A DNA stretch of 64,000 nt from Bog-756 sp963725275 (GTDB lineage Bacteria; Actinomycetota; Acidimicrobiia; Acidimicrobiales; RAAP-2): positions 186,001-250,000 of the forward strand of contig CAVRXS010000007.1 of NCBI GenBank assembly GCA_963725275.1. The letters are read 5' to 3'. The notes below the pieces were generated by a model. It was not told the DNA's origin. It saw only the letters and a program-made list of their open reading frames with translations, and searched no databases. This document shows, piece after piece, positions 44,881-55,048 of the stretch. Each line of letters opens with the position of its first letter. The first letter of the stretch is position 1. The position numbers and the translations under genes are program-made.

Positions 44881-46009
44881 TCAGGCGAGCTCGGTCCTGC
44901 GGACCTTGCCTCCGGTCGTGCGCGGGAGACGGTCCACGACGACCAGCTCCCGTGGGGCGGACCAGGGGGCGAGTCTGGCTGCGACGAGCTCGCGCAGTGC
45001 ACCGAGTGGCGGCGGGTCCACCCCCCGAGGCGGCACCACCCAGGCCACCACCCGCTCTCCCCATTCCGGGTCGGCCCGTTTCCAGACGGCCACCTCGGAG
45101 ACGGCCGGGTGTCCGGCGAGGATCTCCTCGACCGCGCTGGGCCACACCTTCTCTCCACCGGTCACGATGACCTCCGCGAGGCGCCCCGACACGGTCAGCG
45201 ATCCGTCTGCCGCGAGCATGCCCGCGTCCGCCGGTCGGGTACCAGCCCCCGGAGAGGCGGGGATCGGTGCCGTCGCGGTAGCAGCGGAGCAGGAACGGTC
45301 CGCGCACGAGCACCTCGCCCTCGCTCCCGAGCACGCCGTCACCGATGCGGAGCTCGACCCCGGCGAGGGGCCACCCGTCGTACACGACCCCCGATCCGGT
45401 CTCGGTCGTCCCGTAGGTGGTGATCACCGTCGGGGGGAGCGACGCGGGCGGGGCGGCGCCCCCGAGGAGGACGGCCCGGAACCCGGACACGTCCATCCGA
45501 CCGAGGGCGGTCGCCACCAGCGAGACCAGGGTGGCGCCCGCCCGGCACGCCGCCTCGACCGCGCTCGCCTCGAACCGTTCGAGGACGGTGCAGGGGGTGC
45601 CGGTCACGAGCGAGCGGGTCACCACCGAGAGCCCCCCGATGTGGGCGAGCGGAAGGCAGGCGACCCATCGGTCGGCCCCCGGGTCGACGCGGAGCCGCTC
45701 CGAGGAGGCGACCGCAGAGGCGGTCACCGACCGGTGGGTGTGGACCGCCCCCTTCGGCACCCCGGTCGTTCCGCTGGTGGCGACCACCAGCGCGTCCCCG
45801 GGCTCTGTCGGGAGGCCGCCGGCCAGGGGCCGCGTTCCGTCCGACGAGACGATGCGTGACGGGCGGAGCGCCGCGAGCAGACGGCGCACCGAGGGTACCG
45901 GCAGACGCGGGTCGACCGGGAGCACGGCGTCCCCGGCGTCCCAGGCCGAGCGAAGGGCGTCGACGAAGCCCGGCCCCGCCGGCAGATCGAGTGCTACCAG
46001 CTCCGGCAT
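44881..46009 (-). CDS. menE: o-Succinylbenzoate-CoA ligase MenE (frame broken once)
   Basis: Adenylate-forming CoA ligase of menaquinone synthesis. The AMP motif VVATSGTTGVPKGAVHTH, LPLAHIGGLSVV, TTYGTTETGSGVVYDGWPL and, after the break, AGMLAADGSLTVSGRLAEVIVTGGEKVWPSAVEE with the C-terminal catalytic lysine in TTGGKVRRTEL. The frame changes near 45231 after GGWYPT, consistent with one extra base. At about 375 residues it is a short MenE lacking some of the usual N-terminal part. Role inferred from neighbouring menB and menA. Confidence 0.87.
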
Positions 46010-46061
46010 GCGGGTAGCCTAGGCGACCGTACGAGTGACGACTCTAGGAGTGAATGGTCGA

Positions 46062-47003
46062 ATGGTTTCGTCGGAGCGGCAGGATGCGGGACCGGTGACC
46101 CTCGGGACCCAGGTGGAGACGGTCATCACGGGGGAACCGCTCGACCCGGTCGAGCGGTTCCGGGGGCAGCCCCTGCCGGCCTGGGACCGCCGCGGCGACT
46201 ACCGGGACATCCGGATGGATGTGGCCGATGGCATCGCCAAACTCACCATCGCGCGGCCGGAGGTGCGGAACGCCTTCCGTCCCCAGACCCTCTTCGAGCT
46301 CGCCGACGCGCTGTCGGTGGCCCGGGACGATCCGGAGGTGGGGGTGGTGGTCCTCACCGGTGAGGGCCCCGATGCCTTCTGCTCCGGTGGTGATCAGCGG
46401 ATCCGCGGAGACGACGGCTACCTCGGTGACGATGCGGTGGCCCGGCAGGGGATCGGTCGGCTCAACGTCCTCGACGTCCAGATCCAGATCCGGCGGCTTC
46501 CCAAGCCGGTGGTGGCGATGGTGGCCGGCTACGCGATCGGCGGGGGTCACATCCTGCACCTGGTGTGCGACCTGACCATCGCCGCGGACAATGCGCGCTT
46601 CGGCCAGACCGGCCCCAAGGTCGGGAGCTTCGACGGGGGCTACGGGGCGAGCCTGCTCGCCCGGACCATCGGGCTCAAGCGCGCCAAGGAGGTCTGGTTC
46701 CTCTGCCGCCAGTACGACGCGGCGACCGCGTACGCCTGGGGCCTGGTCAACGCGGTGGTCCCGCTGGCCGACCTCGAGCGGGAGACGGTGGCCTGGTGCC
46801 GTCAGATGCTCTCGCTCTCGCCGCTCGCCCTGCGCATGCTCAAGGGGGGGCTGCACGCGGCCGACGACGGCCTTGCCGGGCTGCAGCAGCTGGCCGGGGA
46901 CGCGACCATGCTCTTCTACATGAGCGAGGAGAGTCAGGAGGGTCGCAACGCCTACCGGGAGCACCGGCCCCCGGAGTTCGGGCGCTTCCCCCGCCGCCCG
47001 TGA
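46062..47003 (+). CDS. menB: 1,4-Dihydroxy-2-naphthoyl-CoA synthase MenB
   Basis: Crotonase-fold enzyme closing the second ring of the naphthoquinone from o-succinylbenzoyl-CoA. RPEVRNAFRPQTLFEL, FCSGGDQRIRGDDGY and the MenB-specific TGPKVGSFDGGYGASLLAR are diagnostic, as are GGGHILHLVCDLTIA and FYMSEESQEGRNAYREHRPPEF near the C-terminus. ATG 46062 has AGGAG 11 nt upstream; a GTG at 46035 is an alternative. The stop overlaps the menA GTG. menE diverges to the left. Confidence 0.95.
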   Translation: MVSSERQDAGPVTLGTQVETVITGEPLDPVERFRGQPLPAWDRRGDYRDIRMDVADGIAKLTIARPEVRNAFRPQTLFELADALSVARDDPEVGVVVLTGEGPDAFCSGGDQRIRGDDGYLGDDAVARQGIGRLNVLDVQIQIRRLPKPVVAMVAGYAIGGGHILHLVCDLTIAADNARFGQTGPKVGSFDGGYGASLLARTIGLKRAKEVWFLCRQYDAATAYAWGLVNAVVPLADLERETVAWCRQMLSLSPLALRMLKGGLHAADDGLAGLQQLAGDATMLFYMSEESQEGRNAYREHRPPEFGRFPRRP

Positions 47004-48040
47004 CGCACCCCTGGACCCGGGCCCGGCCGGCCGGGGCCGCAGTGCCCGCCGGCGCGCCGCCGGCGCCGGGGTCGATCCGCAGGTGGTGGCTCGGGGCGCG
47101 GCCCCGCACCCTGCCCGCGGCCGTGGTCCCGGTGCTGGTCGGGACCGCGGCGGCCCATCCACACCGCCCGGGCACCTGGAGCCAGGTGGCCGTTGCCTCG
47201 TTGACCGGTGGCGTCCACGGCGGCGGACCACGTGTCGACCCCTGGTGGTGTGCCCTGGGCGCGCTCGTCGTGGCCCTCGCCGTCCAGATCGGGACCAACT
47301 ACGCCAACGACTACGCCGACGGCATCCGGGGGACCGACGACGCGTGGGTCGGCCCGGTCCGCCTGGTCGCATCGGGGCTGGCCACGCCCGCGGCCGTCCG
47401 ACGGGCGGCACTGTGCTCGTTCGGCGTTGCGGCCGTGGTCGGGTTGGGGCTGGCCTGGGCCACGTCGTGGTGGGTGCTCCCGGTCGGCGCGGCCTGTCTG
47501 CTCGCCGGCTGGTTCTACACCGGTGGCCCGCGTCCCTACGGCTACGCCGGTCTCGGCGAGGTCTTCGTGTTCGTGTTCTTCGGCCTGGTGGCGACCGTCG
47601 GCACGTTCTTCGTGGAGACGGTCCGGATCGGCGTCCCGATCGTCTGGTTCGCGGCCGTCATGGTCGGGTTGCTCGCGACGGCGCTGCTCCTGGCCAACAA
47701 CCTCCGTGACATCGCCACCGATCGGGAGGCCGGCAAGCGGACCCTCGCCGTCCGGATCGGGCGCAGCGGCGCGGGCCGGTGCTACGCCCTGTGCCTCGTG
47801 CTGCCGTTCGCCGCGGTGGCGGTCTGGGGGATCCTCGGGGTGGCGGGGGTGATCGCGTCCGACGTCGCTGCGGGGGCGTTCGTCCCGCTTCTTGCGTTGC
47901 CGCTTGTCGTCGTCCCCTTGCGCCTCAGCAGCAGCGACGCCGAGGGCCGGGCGCTCCTGCCGCTCCTTGCGGCCACCGCCCGCCTGCAGCTCGTCTTCGG
48001 GATCCTGCTCTCGGTCGGCCTCTGGCTGTGGATCGGGTGA
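47000..48040 (+). CDS. menA: 1,4-Dihydroxy-2-naphthoate prenyltransferase MenA
   Basis: UbiA-superfamily membrane prenyltransferase adding the isoprenoid tail. A proline/alanine-rich N-terminus is followed by RRWWLGARPRTLPAAVVPVLVG and eight to nine membrane helices. The Asp-rich motifs are NYANDYADGIRGTDD and NNLRDIATDREAGKRTLAVRIG. GYAGLGEVFVFVFFGLVATVG is typical of MenA. Length is 346 residues. The GTG start overlaps the menB stop. Confidence 0.95.
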   Translation: MTHPWTRARPAGAAVPAGAPPAPGSIRRWWLGARPRTLPAAVVPVLVGTAAAHPHRPGTWSQVAVASLTGGVHGGGPRVDPWWCALGALVVALAVQIGTNYANDYADGIRGTDDAWVGPVRLVASGLATPAAVRRAALCSFGVAAVVGLGLAWATSWWVLPVGAACLLAGWFYTGGPRPYGYAGLGEVFVFVFFGLVATVGTFFVETVRIGVPIVWFAAVMVGLLATALLLANNLRDIATDREAGKRTLAVRIGRSGAGRCYALCLVLPFAAVAVWGILGVAGVIASDVAAGAFVPLLALPLVVVPLRLSSSDAEGRALLPLLAATARLQLVFGILLSVGLWLWIG

Positions 48041-48082
48041 CCACGGCGCGGTCGCACCGCGGGGTGCGACGTGGACGCGGTC

Positions 48083-48913
48083 TCAGTCCCGGGTGTCGGC
48101 CGCAAGGAACGGGAGCACCGCGTCGGTGACCGCCCGCGGCTGTTGCAGATGCGGGGCGTGATCGGCTGCAGGGATGACGACGCCGACGGCATTGGCGCCG
48201 ATGGCGCGGACCATGCGGCGCCCGAGGGTTGTGAACTTGGTGTCGTTCGCGCCACTGATCACGAGGACCGGCATCCCGAGTGTGTCGAGCTCCTCCCAGA
48301 GCGGCACCTGGGTGCCGGTTCCGGCCAGTCGCAGGCTGGACGCCAGCCCTGCCGCAGTGTTGCGTTCGCGCTCCCGGAGCCCGAGGGCCGCCTCGGGGAC
48401 GTGCCCGAAGATCGGGCCGGTGACCCAGCGGCGGACGAACTCGGCGACGGTGTCGGTCGGCCGGCCGCCATCCGGAGGATCCAGCCGGTCGGCCAGCGCC
48501 CGGTCGGCGCGACGCCTCTCTGTCCGTTCGCCCTCGTCGCCGATGCCGGCGGTCCCCGAGATGAGCACCAGGCGCTGGACCAGGTCGGGCCGCTCGAGCG
48601 CCAGGTGGAGGCAGAAGCGCGCCCCCATCGAGTAGCCGAGGTAGTCGCCGGCCCCGCCGGCGAGGCCGAGGAGGCGGGCACCGGTCGGGAGGTCGGCCCG
48701 GACGCCAGCCGACTCCCCGTGCCCGGGAAGGTCGACCAGCACCAGGCGGCGACCGGGGGCCAGCCCGGCCCGGAGCCCACCCCAGAGTCGACCCGTCTGG
48801 GTGAACCCGTGCGCGAGCACGAGGGTTGGCCCGTCCCCGGCGGATTCGGCGTGCAGCCCGGCTGCTGGGTCGGAGACGACCGCGGCGGTCGGCGGGGGCT
48901 CGTGCATCGGCAT
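48083..48913 (-). CDS. menH: Alpha/beta hydrolase, probable SHCHC synthase MenH
   Basis: 276-residue alpha/beta hydrolase. LVLAHGFTQTGRLW gives the oxyanion region, GYSMGARFCLHLALERPDLV the nucleophile serine, and AADHAPHLQQP the catalytic histidine, all closely like MenH. MenH removes pyruvate from SEPHCHC, the product of MenD. The start is ATG 48913 or 48907; both lie only about 11-17 bp from the divergent menD ATG. A longer frame exists but would overlap menD. Confidence 0.85.
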   Translation of the reverse strand: MPMHEPPPTAAVVSDPAAGLHAESAGDGPTLVLAHGFTQTGRLWGGLRAGLAPGRRLVLVDLPGHGESAGVRADLPTGARLLGLAGGAGDYLGYSMGARFCLHLALERPDLVQRLVLISGTAGIGDEGERTERRRADRALADRLDPPDGGRPTDTVAEFVRRWVTGPIFGHVPEAALGLRERERNTAAGLASSLRLAGTGTQVPLWEELDTLGMPVLVISGANDTKFTTLGRRMVRAIGANAVGVVIPAADHAPHLQQPRAVTDAVLPFLAADTRD

Positions 48914-48924
48914 GGGACTTGCCG

Positions 48925-50718
48925 ATGAGCGTACCGACCGATCCCGGCCGACCAGGGGACGGCGACCGCCAGTCGGCATTTGCCGCGACCCTGGTCGACG
49001 AGTGGGTGCGCGGGGGCGTGTCCCACGCGGTGCTCTGTGCCGGATCGCGTTCGACGCCGCTGGCCCTGGCGCTTGCGGCCGATCCGCGCCTCTCCCTCTG
49101 CGTCCGGCTCGACGAGCGGTCGGCGGGCTTCGTGGCGCTCGGGATCGGGCTCGCGACCGGCCGCCCGGCGGTGGTCGTCACGACCAGCGGGACGGCGGCG
49201 GCCGAGCTGCACCCGGCGGTCGTCGAGGCCGATCTGGCGCGGGTGCCGCTCCTGGTCTGCACAGCCGACCGCCCTCCGGAGGCACGCGGGGTGGGGGCGC
49301 CCCAGACCATCGACCAGACCCGTCTGTTCGGGAGTGCCGCACGGTGGTTCGCCGATCCGGGCGTGCCCGCCGAAGCCGGCCGCGCCACCTGGCGGTCGTT
49401 GGCCGCCCGGTCGGTCGCCGAATCGGTCGCCGGGCCGCGCGGTCCGGGTCCGGTCCATCTCAACCTCCCGTTCCGCGAGCCGTTGTTCGGTGACCCGCAG
49501 CGCGGCGGCGGACCGGCGCCCGGACGGCCCGATGGAACCCCCTGGCACCAGATGGAGGTGGCTGCGACACCACCGCCCGACACACTGATCGGTCGTCTGG
49601 CCGGGTCCGGGCTGCTCGATCCCGGCTCGCCCGGCGTGATCGTGGCGGGTTCGGGCTGCGGAGATCCTGCAGCGGTGCTCGGCCTCGCAGACGCCCTCGA
49701 CTGGCCGGTGCTCGCCGACCCGCGCTCCGGGCTGCGCACGATGGAGGCTGCCGTCGTGGCCGCCGCCGACGGCATCCTGCGCTCGGAGCGGTTCGCCGAC
49801 GCCCACCGACCCTCGTTCGTGCTGCGACTCGGCGGACGGTGGGCCTCCAAGGTGGTCAATGCCTTCGTGGACCGCTCACCCGCGCTGGTCGCCGATCCCT
49901 TCGACCAGTGGCCCGACCCCGAGCGGAGCGCGGAGCGACTGGTCCGCTGCGACCCGACCCTCCTGTGCGAGACGCTGCGCGGGGCGACAGGTCGTAGCGG
50001 GACGCGACCAGCGGCCGATCGGAGCGCTGCGTGGCGGTCCGCCTGGGAGGGTGCAGAGGCACGTGCGCGCGGTGTGCTCGCCGATTCGCTCGACGGTCGC
50101 GTGCCGCTGACCGAGCCGGCGCTCGCGCACCAGGTGTTCGCATCCCTGCCGGCAGGGGCCTCTCTCGTCGTGTCGTCGTCGATGCCGGTGCGCGACATCG
50201 AGTCGTTCGGGCTCCCGCGGCGGGACCCGCCCACGGTCTACGCCAATCGCGGCGCCAACGGCATCGACGGCGTGACGTCGACCGCGCTCGGTGTGGCGCT
50301 CGGTGTCCCGGGGCCGACGGTCGCCCTCCTCGGCGACCTCTCGTTCCTCCACGACGTCTCCGCGCTCATCGGGCCGACGGGGGCCCGTCCCCCGCTCACC
50401 CTGGTCGTGGCCGACAACCACGGCGGCGGGATCTTCTCCTTCCTGCCGCAGGCCGCTGCGCTCGACGCCGGCGCGTTCGAGCGACTCTTCGGCACGCCGC
50501 AGGCGCCCGACGTGGCCGAGGTCGCCCGCGGGTGCGGCTGGGCGGTCGAGGACCTCGACCCGGGCACGACACCGGACGACCTCCGGGCCGCCCTCGAGCG
50601 AGCCATCGGTGGCGGGGGAGGAGTCCTGGTGCGGGTACAGCTGCCGGAGCGGTCGGCCAACGTGGCTGTCCACGACCGGCTCAACGCGGACGTCGTCGCA
50701 GCCGTCGAGCGGGGTTGA
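48925..50718 (+). CDS. menD: SEPHCHC synthase MenD
   Basis: Thiamine-diphosphate enzyme, first committed step from isochorismate to menaquinone. The 597-residue protein has CAGSRSTPLALALAADPRL, SAGFVALGIGLATGRPAVVVTTSGTAAAEL with a catalytic glutamate-bearing segment, RPPEARGVGAPQTIDQ, and the ThDP motif GDLSFLHDVSAL with DNHGGGIFSFLPQA. VYANRGANGIDGVTSTALG is highly typical. menF and menC are not in the window. The ATG at 48925 has no strong ribosome site. Confidence 0.95.
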   Translation: MSVPTDPGRPGDGDRQSAFAATLVDEWVRGGVSHAVLCAGSRSTPLALALAADPRLSLCVRLDERSAGFVALGIGLATGRPAVVVTTSGTAAAELHPAVVEADLARVPLLVCTADRPPEARGVGAPQTIDQTRLFGSAARWFADPGVPAEAGRATWRSLAARSVAESVAGPRGPGPVHLNLPFREPLFGDPQRGGGPAPGRPDGTPWHQMEVAATPPPDTLIGRLAGSGLLDPGSPGVIVAGSGCGDPAAVLGLADALDWPVLADPRSGLRTMEAAVVAAADGILRSERFADAHRPSFVLRLGGRWASKVVNAFVDRSPALVADPFDQWPDPERSAERLVRCDPTLLCETLRGATGRSGTRPAADRSAAWRSAWEGAEARARGVLADSLDGRVPLTEPALAHQVFASLPAGASLVVSSSMPVRDIESFGLPRRDPPTVYANRGANGIDGVTSTALGVALGVPGPTVALLGDLSFLHDVSALIGPTGARPPLTLVVADNHGGGIFSFLPQAAALDAGAFERLFGTPQAPDVAEVARGCGWAVEDLDPGTTPDDLRAALERAIGGGGGVLVRVQLPERSANVAVHDRLNADVVAAVERG

Positions 50719-50749
50719 GCCCCGGGGTCACCGCCCGGTCAGCCGGCGC

Positions 50750-52126
50750 TCAGCAGGGGCGCGGGTCGTACGCGGGGATCGACGGAGCGGCTGTGGATGC
50801 CGCAGGGGCCGGCTGGGCCGCAGGTGCCGGCGCCGCCGAGGTGGTGGGCGGGGCGGTGGGCGCGGTCAGCGCGAGCGGGTTTCCGTACTCGTCGATCGGC
50901 GGCGTCCGGACCGGACCGAACGGCCCACCGAGCCATTGGGTGATGGTGGACGCTGCGGCAGTGGGCTGGACGACCTCGACCGAGCCGGCGGTCGCAGAGC
51001 TGGCCCCGACCGTCGGGAGCGTGTAGTTCTGCAGTTGGGACCCGGAGAAGGCGTGGTACTGCTCCGCCAGCGAGAACAGATCGGCGGCCGACAGGCCGCT
51101 GTCCTTCGAGAAATCGTGGACCACCGAGCTCAGGAGCGCGTTGAGCCGCAGGGGGTCGTAGGTGCTCTTGGCCTTGTCGATTGCCGCCTCGATGATCAGG
51201 TTCTGGCGCTCGATCCGCCCGATGTCCGAGGTGGGGTCGGACTGCCAGGAGCCGTCCACCTCGTACTCGAAGTACCGGGACCGGGAGAGGGCGAGTGCCT
51301 GGCCGCCGTTGAGGACCTGGCAGCCGGTCGTGGGGATGTCGAGACCGGAGTTGTTGTAGCAGGTACCGGTCGAGCAGTCCTGGTCACGCACCGGGTAGGG
51401 GAAGTCCATCGAGATCCCGCCGAGCGCGTTGACCGCGTCCTCGACCCCGAAGAAGTCGATGACGATGTAGTGGCTGATCGGGATCCCGAAGGTGTCCTCG
51501 ATGGTCTGTACCAGCGCGTCGGGTCCGTTGCTGAATGCGGCGTTGATCTTGTTCTGGGTCGAGAGCGGAGAGCCGGCGGGAAGGCCGGTGATGGTCACAT
51601 AGGTGTCGCGGGGGATCGAGAGGGAGGACGCCGTCCCGTTGGCCGGGTCGATGTGGAGGATCTTGATGGTGTCGGAGCGCTGTCCCGCTGCGGCTGTCGG
51701 GCTACCGAATTGCTGGGCCTCGGCCGCCGTCTCGCCGGCCCGGCTGTCCGAGCCGATGAGCAGGAGGTTGTAGGGCTGCCCGTTGGCCGCGGCCACGCAG
51801 CTGGGGCACGGGGCGGAGGCGACCTTGCCCCACTGGTACCGGAAGTAGCCGAACCCGAGACCGGTCACGACGAGGAGGGCGACGACCAGGACGACGAGTG
51901 CGCGGAGCACGCGTTCGGGACGGCTCCGGCGGCGGCGCTTCGCCCGGCGGCGCTCCCGCCGGCTCGGGACGGCTACCTCGCCGCCCAGGATCGGGCCGGA
52001 GAACCGTGGGTCCCTTCCCCGCCTGCGGGAACCGGCGGTTGCGCCGCCGGGTCGTCCGGCCGGGCGGCCGCGCAGGTCTTCCGACGGTCGGGGTGGAAGC
52101 GGGGGCGGGGGGTCGGTGGGGGGCAT
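50750..52126 (-). CDS. LytR-CpsA-Psr (LCP) family cell-wall polymer ligase
   Basis: 458-residue membrane-anchored protein that attaches polymers such as teichoic acid or arabinogalactan to peptidoglycan. A proline/arginine-rich cytoplasmic part with RRERRRAKRRRRSRP is followed by one membrane segment (about residues 73-94). The LCP domain has NLLLIGSDSRAG, RSDTIKILHI, SIPRDTYVTI, KINAAFSNGPDALVQTIEDTFGI and DFFGVEDAVNALGGI. The C-terminal tail is Ala/Pro/Thr-rich. Four cysteines in the extracellular part may form disulfides. It converges on menD. Confidence 0.92.
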   Translation of the reverse strand: MPPTDPPPPLPPRPSEDLRGRPAGRPGGATAGSRRRGRDPRFSGPILGGEVAVPSRRERRRAKRRRRSRPERVLRALVVLVVALLVVTGLGFGYFRYQWGKVASAPCPSCVAAANGQPYNLLLIGSDSRAGETAAEAQQFGSPTAAAGQRSDTIKILHIDPANGTASSLSIPRDTYVTITGLPAGSPLSTQNKINAAFSNGPDALVQTIEDTFGIPISHYIVIDFFGVEDAVNALGGISMDFPYPVRDQDCSTGTCYNNSGLDIPTTGCQVLNGGQALALSRSRYFEYEVDGSWQSDPTSDIGRIERQNLIIEAAIDKAKSTYDPLRLNALLSSVVHDFSKDSGLSAADLFSLAEQYHAFSGSQLQNYTLPTVGASSATAGSVEVVQPTAAASTITQWLGGPFGPVRTPPIDEYGNPLALTAPTAPPTTSAAPAPAAQPAPAASTAAPSIPAYDPRPC

Positions 52127-52261
52127 GACGAGCGGACCGGGCGGCGCCGTGGGCCGGGCCGGGGGCCGGCGGTGGATCGCCGGGCGGCAGGTGCGGGAGA
52201 CGGCCGCCCCAGTGTCCCACCTCCACCCGGTCAACCGGTGTCACCACCCTCCAGGCCCCGG

Positions 52262-53605
52262 TCAGGGGCGCGAAGGAATCCAGGAGCCGTGGAACCCGTA
52301 GGGCACCCGTGCCGGGAGATGCACCGTAGCCACCGGAGGACCGGCGAAGGACGTGGCGTCGAGGATCACCAGGTCGCTCGCGTCGCGGGTCGCGTCGTAG
52401 ACGACGACGAGCACCCAGCCCTCGTCCTCGCCGGTACCGTCGGAGGCCCGCACGAAGACCGCCTCCGAGGCCGACCGGTGCGGGCCCGGCTCGTACCGGG
52501 TGGACTCGTCGCGTTGGAAGTCGTACTTGATCAGGCCCTCCCAGGAGGGCTCCTCGGGACGGTCGCCGACGCGCGTGCAGTAGCCGTAGCGGTGCCGCCG
52601 GCCGGCCACCGCGTCCTCGATCCTCGGGAACTCGACCGGGGTGTCGTCGAGACGCGCCTCGGAGACCCGGTCGGCGGTCGGGTCGACCGTCCACCGCCAG
52701 AGCGACGGCGAGGACCGGGAGATGACCTCGCCCGGCCCGGTGTCGAAGGCGGTCTCGTAGCGGATGACGTCCATGACCACCGCGTGGCCGTCGTCGAAGG
52801 CGTTGAGGACGTGGAAGACGAAGCTCGGGTCGGTGTCGATCCAGCGCAGGTCGCCTCCGGCTCCTGCGCGGGGCAGGATCCCGAGGCGCGAGCCGGTCTC
52901 AGCGGACCAGCGGAACGGGACGGGGCGGCCGGACGCGGCCAGCGCGAGGTCGAAGAGGACCGGCTGGTCGAGGAAGACCGCGCGGGTGGCGGTGAGGCCG
53001 AAGTCGTGCATCATCGAGGCACGGGGGACCTCGAGGTCCTCGGCTGTGACCAGCTGCCCGCCCACGTCGACCACGTGGTAGCGGAGGAACGGGGGACCGA
53101 AGAGGTCGACCCCGAAGAAGACCAGGTCGCCGGTCACCGGGTCCACCTTGGGGTGGGCGCACATCGGCGAGGCGAGCGTCCCGTCGAAGTCGTAGACCTG
53201 TGCGCGCTCGAGGTCGGCCGAGAGCCGGTGCGGGAATCCGGACTCCATGAGGGCGAGGGTGACGCCGCCGTGACGGATCACGTGGGTGTTCGCCTGGCCG
53301 TCCACCGGTTCGGCGGGGCCGCCCGGGGGGGTGGTGGCCACCTTTGCCGCGAGGGCCCGGGTGCGCACCCACCGGTTGCGGTAGCCGGTCGCCCTGCCGC
53401 CGGACAGCGAGATCGAGTGGACCATGCCGTCGCCGGCCAACCAGTCGTAGTCGGCGGGGTCGGCGGGCACCGACACCGGGTTGGGCCCGTTGCGGAGCAG
53501 CCGGCCCTCGAGATCGGGGGGGACGACGCCGGTCACCGGCAGCGCGCCGTCGGTGCGTTCATCGAGCACCGGGGCGAAGTTGTCTTCGAGGTACGGGTTC
53601 GCCAT
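52262..53605 (-). CDS. Carotenoid cleavage oxygenase family protein
   Basis: 447-residue non-haem iron oxygenase with a seven-bladed propeller. The four iron-ligand histidines can be placed in CAHPKVDP, MMHDFGLT, VFHVLNAF and GFHGSWIP. RNGPNPV near the N-terminus, GDGMVHSISL and ARVPYGFHG at the C-terminus are family hallmarks. Substrates may be carotenoids, apocarotenoids or stilbene-like phenolics; the window holds no carotenoid synthesis genes to decide. Confidence 0.93.
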   Translation of the reverse strand: MANPYLEDNFAPVLDERTDGALPVTGVVPPDLEGRLLRNGPNPVSVPADPADYDWLAGDGMVHSISLSGGRATGYRNRWVRTRALAAKVATTPPGGPAEPVDGQANTHVIRHGGVTLALMESGFPHRLSADLERAQVYDFDGTLASPMCAHPKVDPVTGDLVFFGVDLFGPPFLRYHVVDVGGQLVTAEDLEVPRASMMHDFGLTATRAVFLDQPVLFDLALAASGRPVPFRWSAETGSRLGILPRAGAGGDLRWIDTDPSFVFHVLNAFDDGHAVVMDVIRYETAFDTGPGEVISRSSPSLWRWTVDPTADRVSEARLDDTPVEFPRIEDAVAGRRHRYGYCTRVGDRPEEPSWEGLIKYDFQRDESTRYEPGPHRSASEAVFVRASDGTGEDEGWVLVVVYDATRDASDLVILDATSFAGPPVATVHLPARVPYGFHGSWIPSRP

Positions 53606-53697
53606 CGGGGTTCCTCGCGCTCTGCACCGGTGACCCGACCGGCCGGGGGGCGATCGTAGCGTCCGTTTCCGGGGTGGCGACGTGGCAGGCTGAGGCG

Positions 53698-54985
53698 ATG
53701 GCCGGTCTCACAGAGGACCTCCGATTCCGGGGGCTGATCCACCAGATGACCGACCCCGTGCTCGGTGAGCGGCTCGATGCGGGTTGCCTGACCGCCTACA
53801 GCGGGTTCGACCCCACGGCGGACAGCCTCCACGTCGGGCACCTGCTCCAGGTCTGCACCCTTCGCCGCCTCCAGGAGGGGGGACACCGGCCGATCGCCCT
53901 CGCCGGCGGGGGCACCGGGCTCATCGGGGACCCCGGCGGCAAATCCGAGGAGCGGAACCTGCTGACCGACGAGGCCCTCGCCGCCAACCTCGCCGGGATC
54001 GAGCGCCAGCTGGCGCGCTTCGTGGAGTTCGACAGGGACGCCGGCGGCCCCGGCGCTGCTGCTCGTCAACAACGCCGACTGGCTGCGCTCCGCGGACCTG
54101 CTCGGCTTCCTCCGCGACGTCGGCAAGCACTTCACCGTCAACCAGATGGTCGGAAAGGAGTCGGTCCGTGCACGGCTCGAACGCGCCGACCAGGGGATCT
54201 CGTTCACCGAGTTCAGCTACATGCTCCTCCAGGCCTACGACTTCCTCCACCTCTTCGACACCTGCGGGTGCACCGTGCAGTTCGGCGGGAGCGACCAGTG
54301 GGGGAACATCACCCTGGGCATCGAGCTCATCCGAAAGGTGCGCCAGGCAGAGGCGTTCGGTTTCACCACCCCGCTGGTGCTCAAGGCCGACGGCACCAAG
54401 TTCGGCAAGACCGAGTCCGGTTCGGTCTGGCTGGATCCGGACCGCACCAGCCCCTACAAGCTCTACCAGTTCTTCCTCCGGAGCGAGGACGCGGTGGTCG
54501 GGACCTACCTCCGGTACTTCACCTTCCTCTCCCACGAGGAGATCCTGGCCCTCGACGCCTCGACCGCCGCACATCCCGAGCGGCGCGAAGGCCACCGCGA
54601 GCTCGCCCGCCAGGTCTGCACCCTCGTCCATGGCGAGTCGGAGACCGCGCGGGCCGAGCAGGCCGCGGCCGCCCTCTTCGGTGAGGACGTCGCGGTCCTC
54701 GACGAGCGCTCACTCCTCGACGTCTTCGCCGACGCGCCGTCGAGCCGGCTGGCGCGGACCCGCCTCGACAACGGGGGCGTGCTGCTGGTCGATCTGCTGG
54801 CCGAGGCCGGCCTGGTCACGTCCAAGAGCCAGGCCCGCACGGCGGTCGCCCAAGGGGGCGCCTACGTCAACAACCGCCGCGAGGACGACCTGACCCGCAG
54901 GGTGGGCCCGGCCGATCTGGTGGCGGAACGGTACGTGGTGCTGCGCCGCGGCAAGAAGGACTACCACCTCGTCCGATTCGGGTGA
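53698..54985 (+). CDS. tyrS: Tyrosyl-tRNA synthetase TyrS (frame broken once)
   Basis: Class I aminoacyl-tRNA synthetase. AYSGFDPTADSLHVGHLLQV carries the HIGH-like HVGH, LTDEALAANLAGIERQL, then the frame changes near 54052 and resumes with LLVNNADWL. QAYDFLHLF, QFGGSDQWGNITLGIELIRK and KADGTKFGKTESG (KMSKS equivalent KFGKT) follow, with a C-terminal S4 domain (KSQARTAVAQGGAYVNN). One extra base restores a protein of about 428 residues, normal for the family. Confidence 0.93.
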
Positions 54986-55035
54986 GCCCTCCGGCAGTCG
55001 GTGGTGGGCGAGGGGGACCTCGTCGGCACCGGTCC

Positions 55036-55041
55036 TACACT
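55036..55041 (+). promoter_or_regulatory. Putative -10 hexamer TACACT of the DUF3151 gene (leaderless)
   Basis: TACACT ends 7 nt before the ATG at 55049, the same geometry seen at several genes here. No Shine-Dalgarno sequence is present. Confidence 0.45.
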
Positions 55042-55048
55042 GGCTCCC

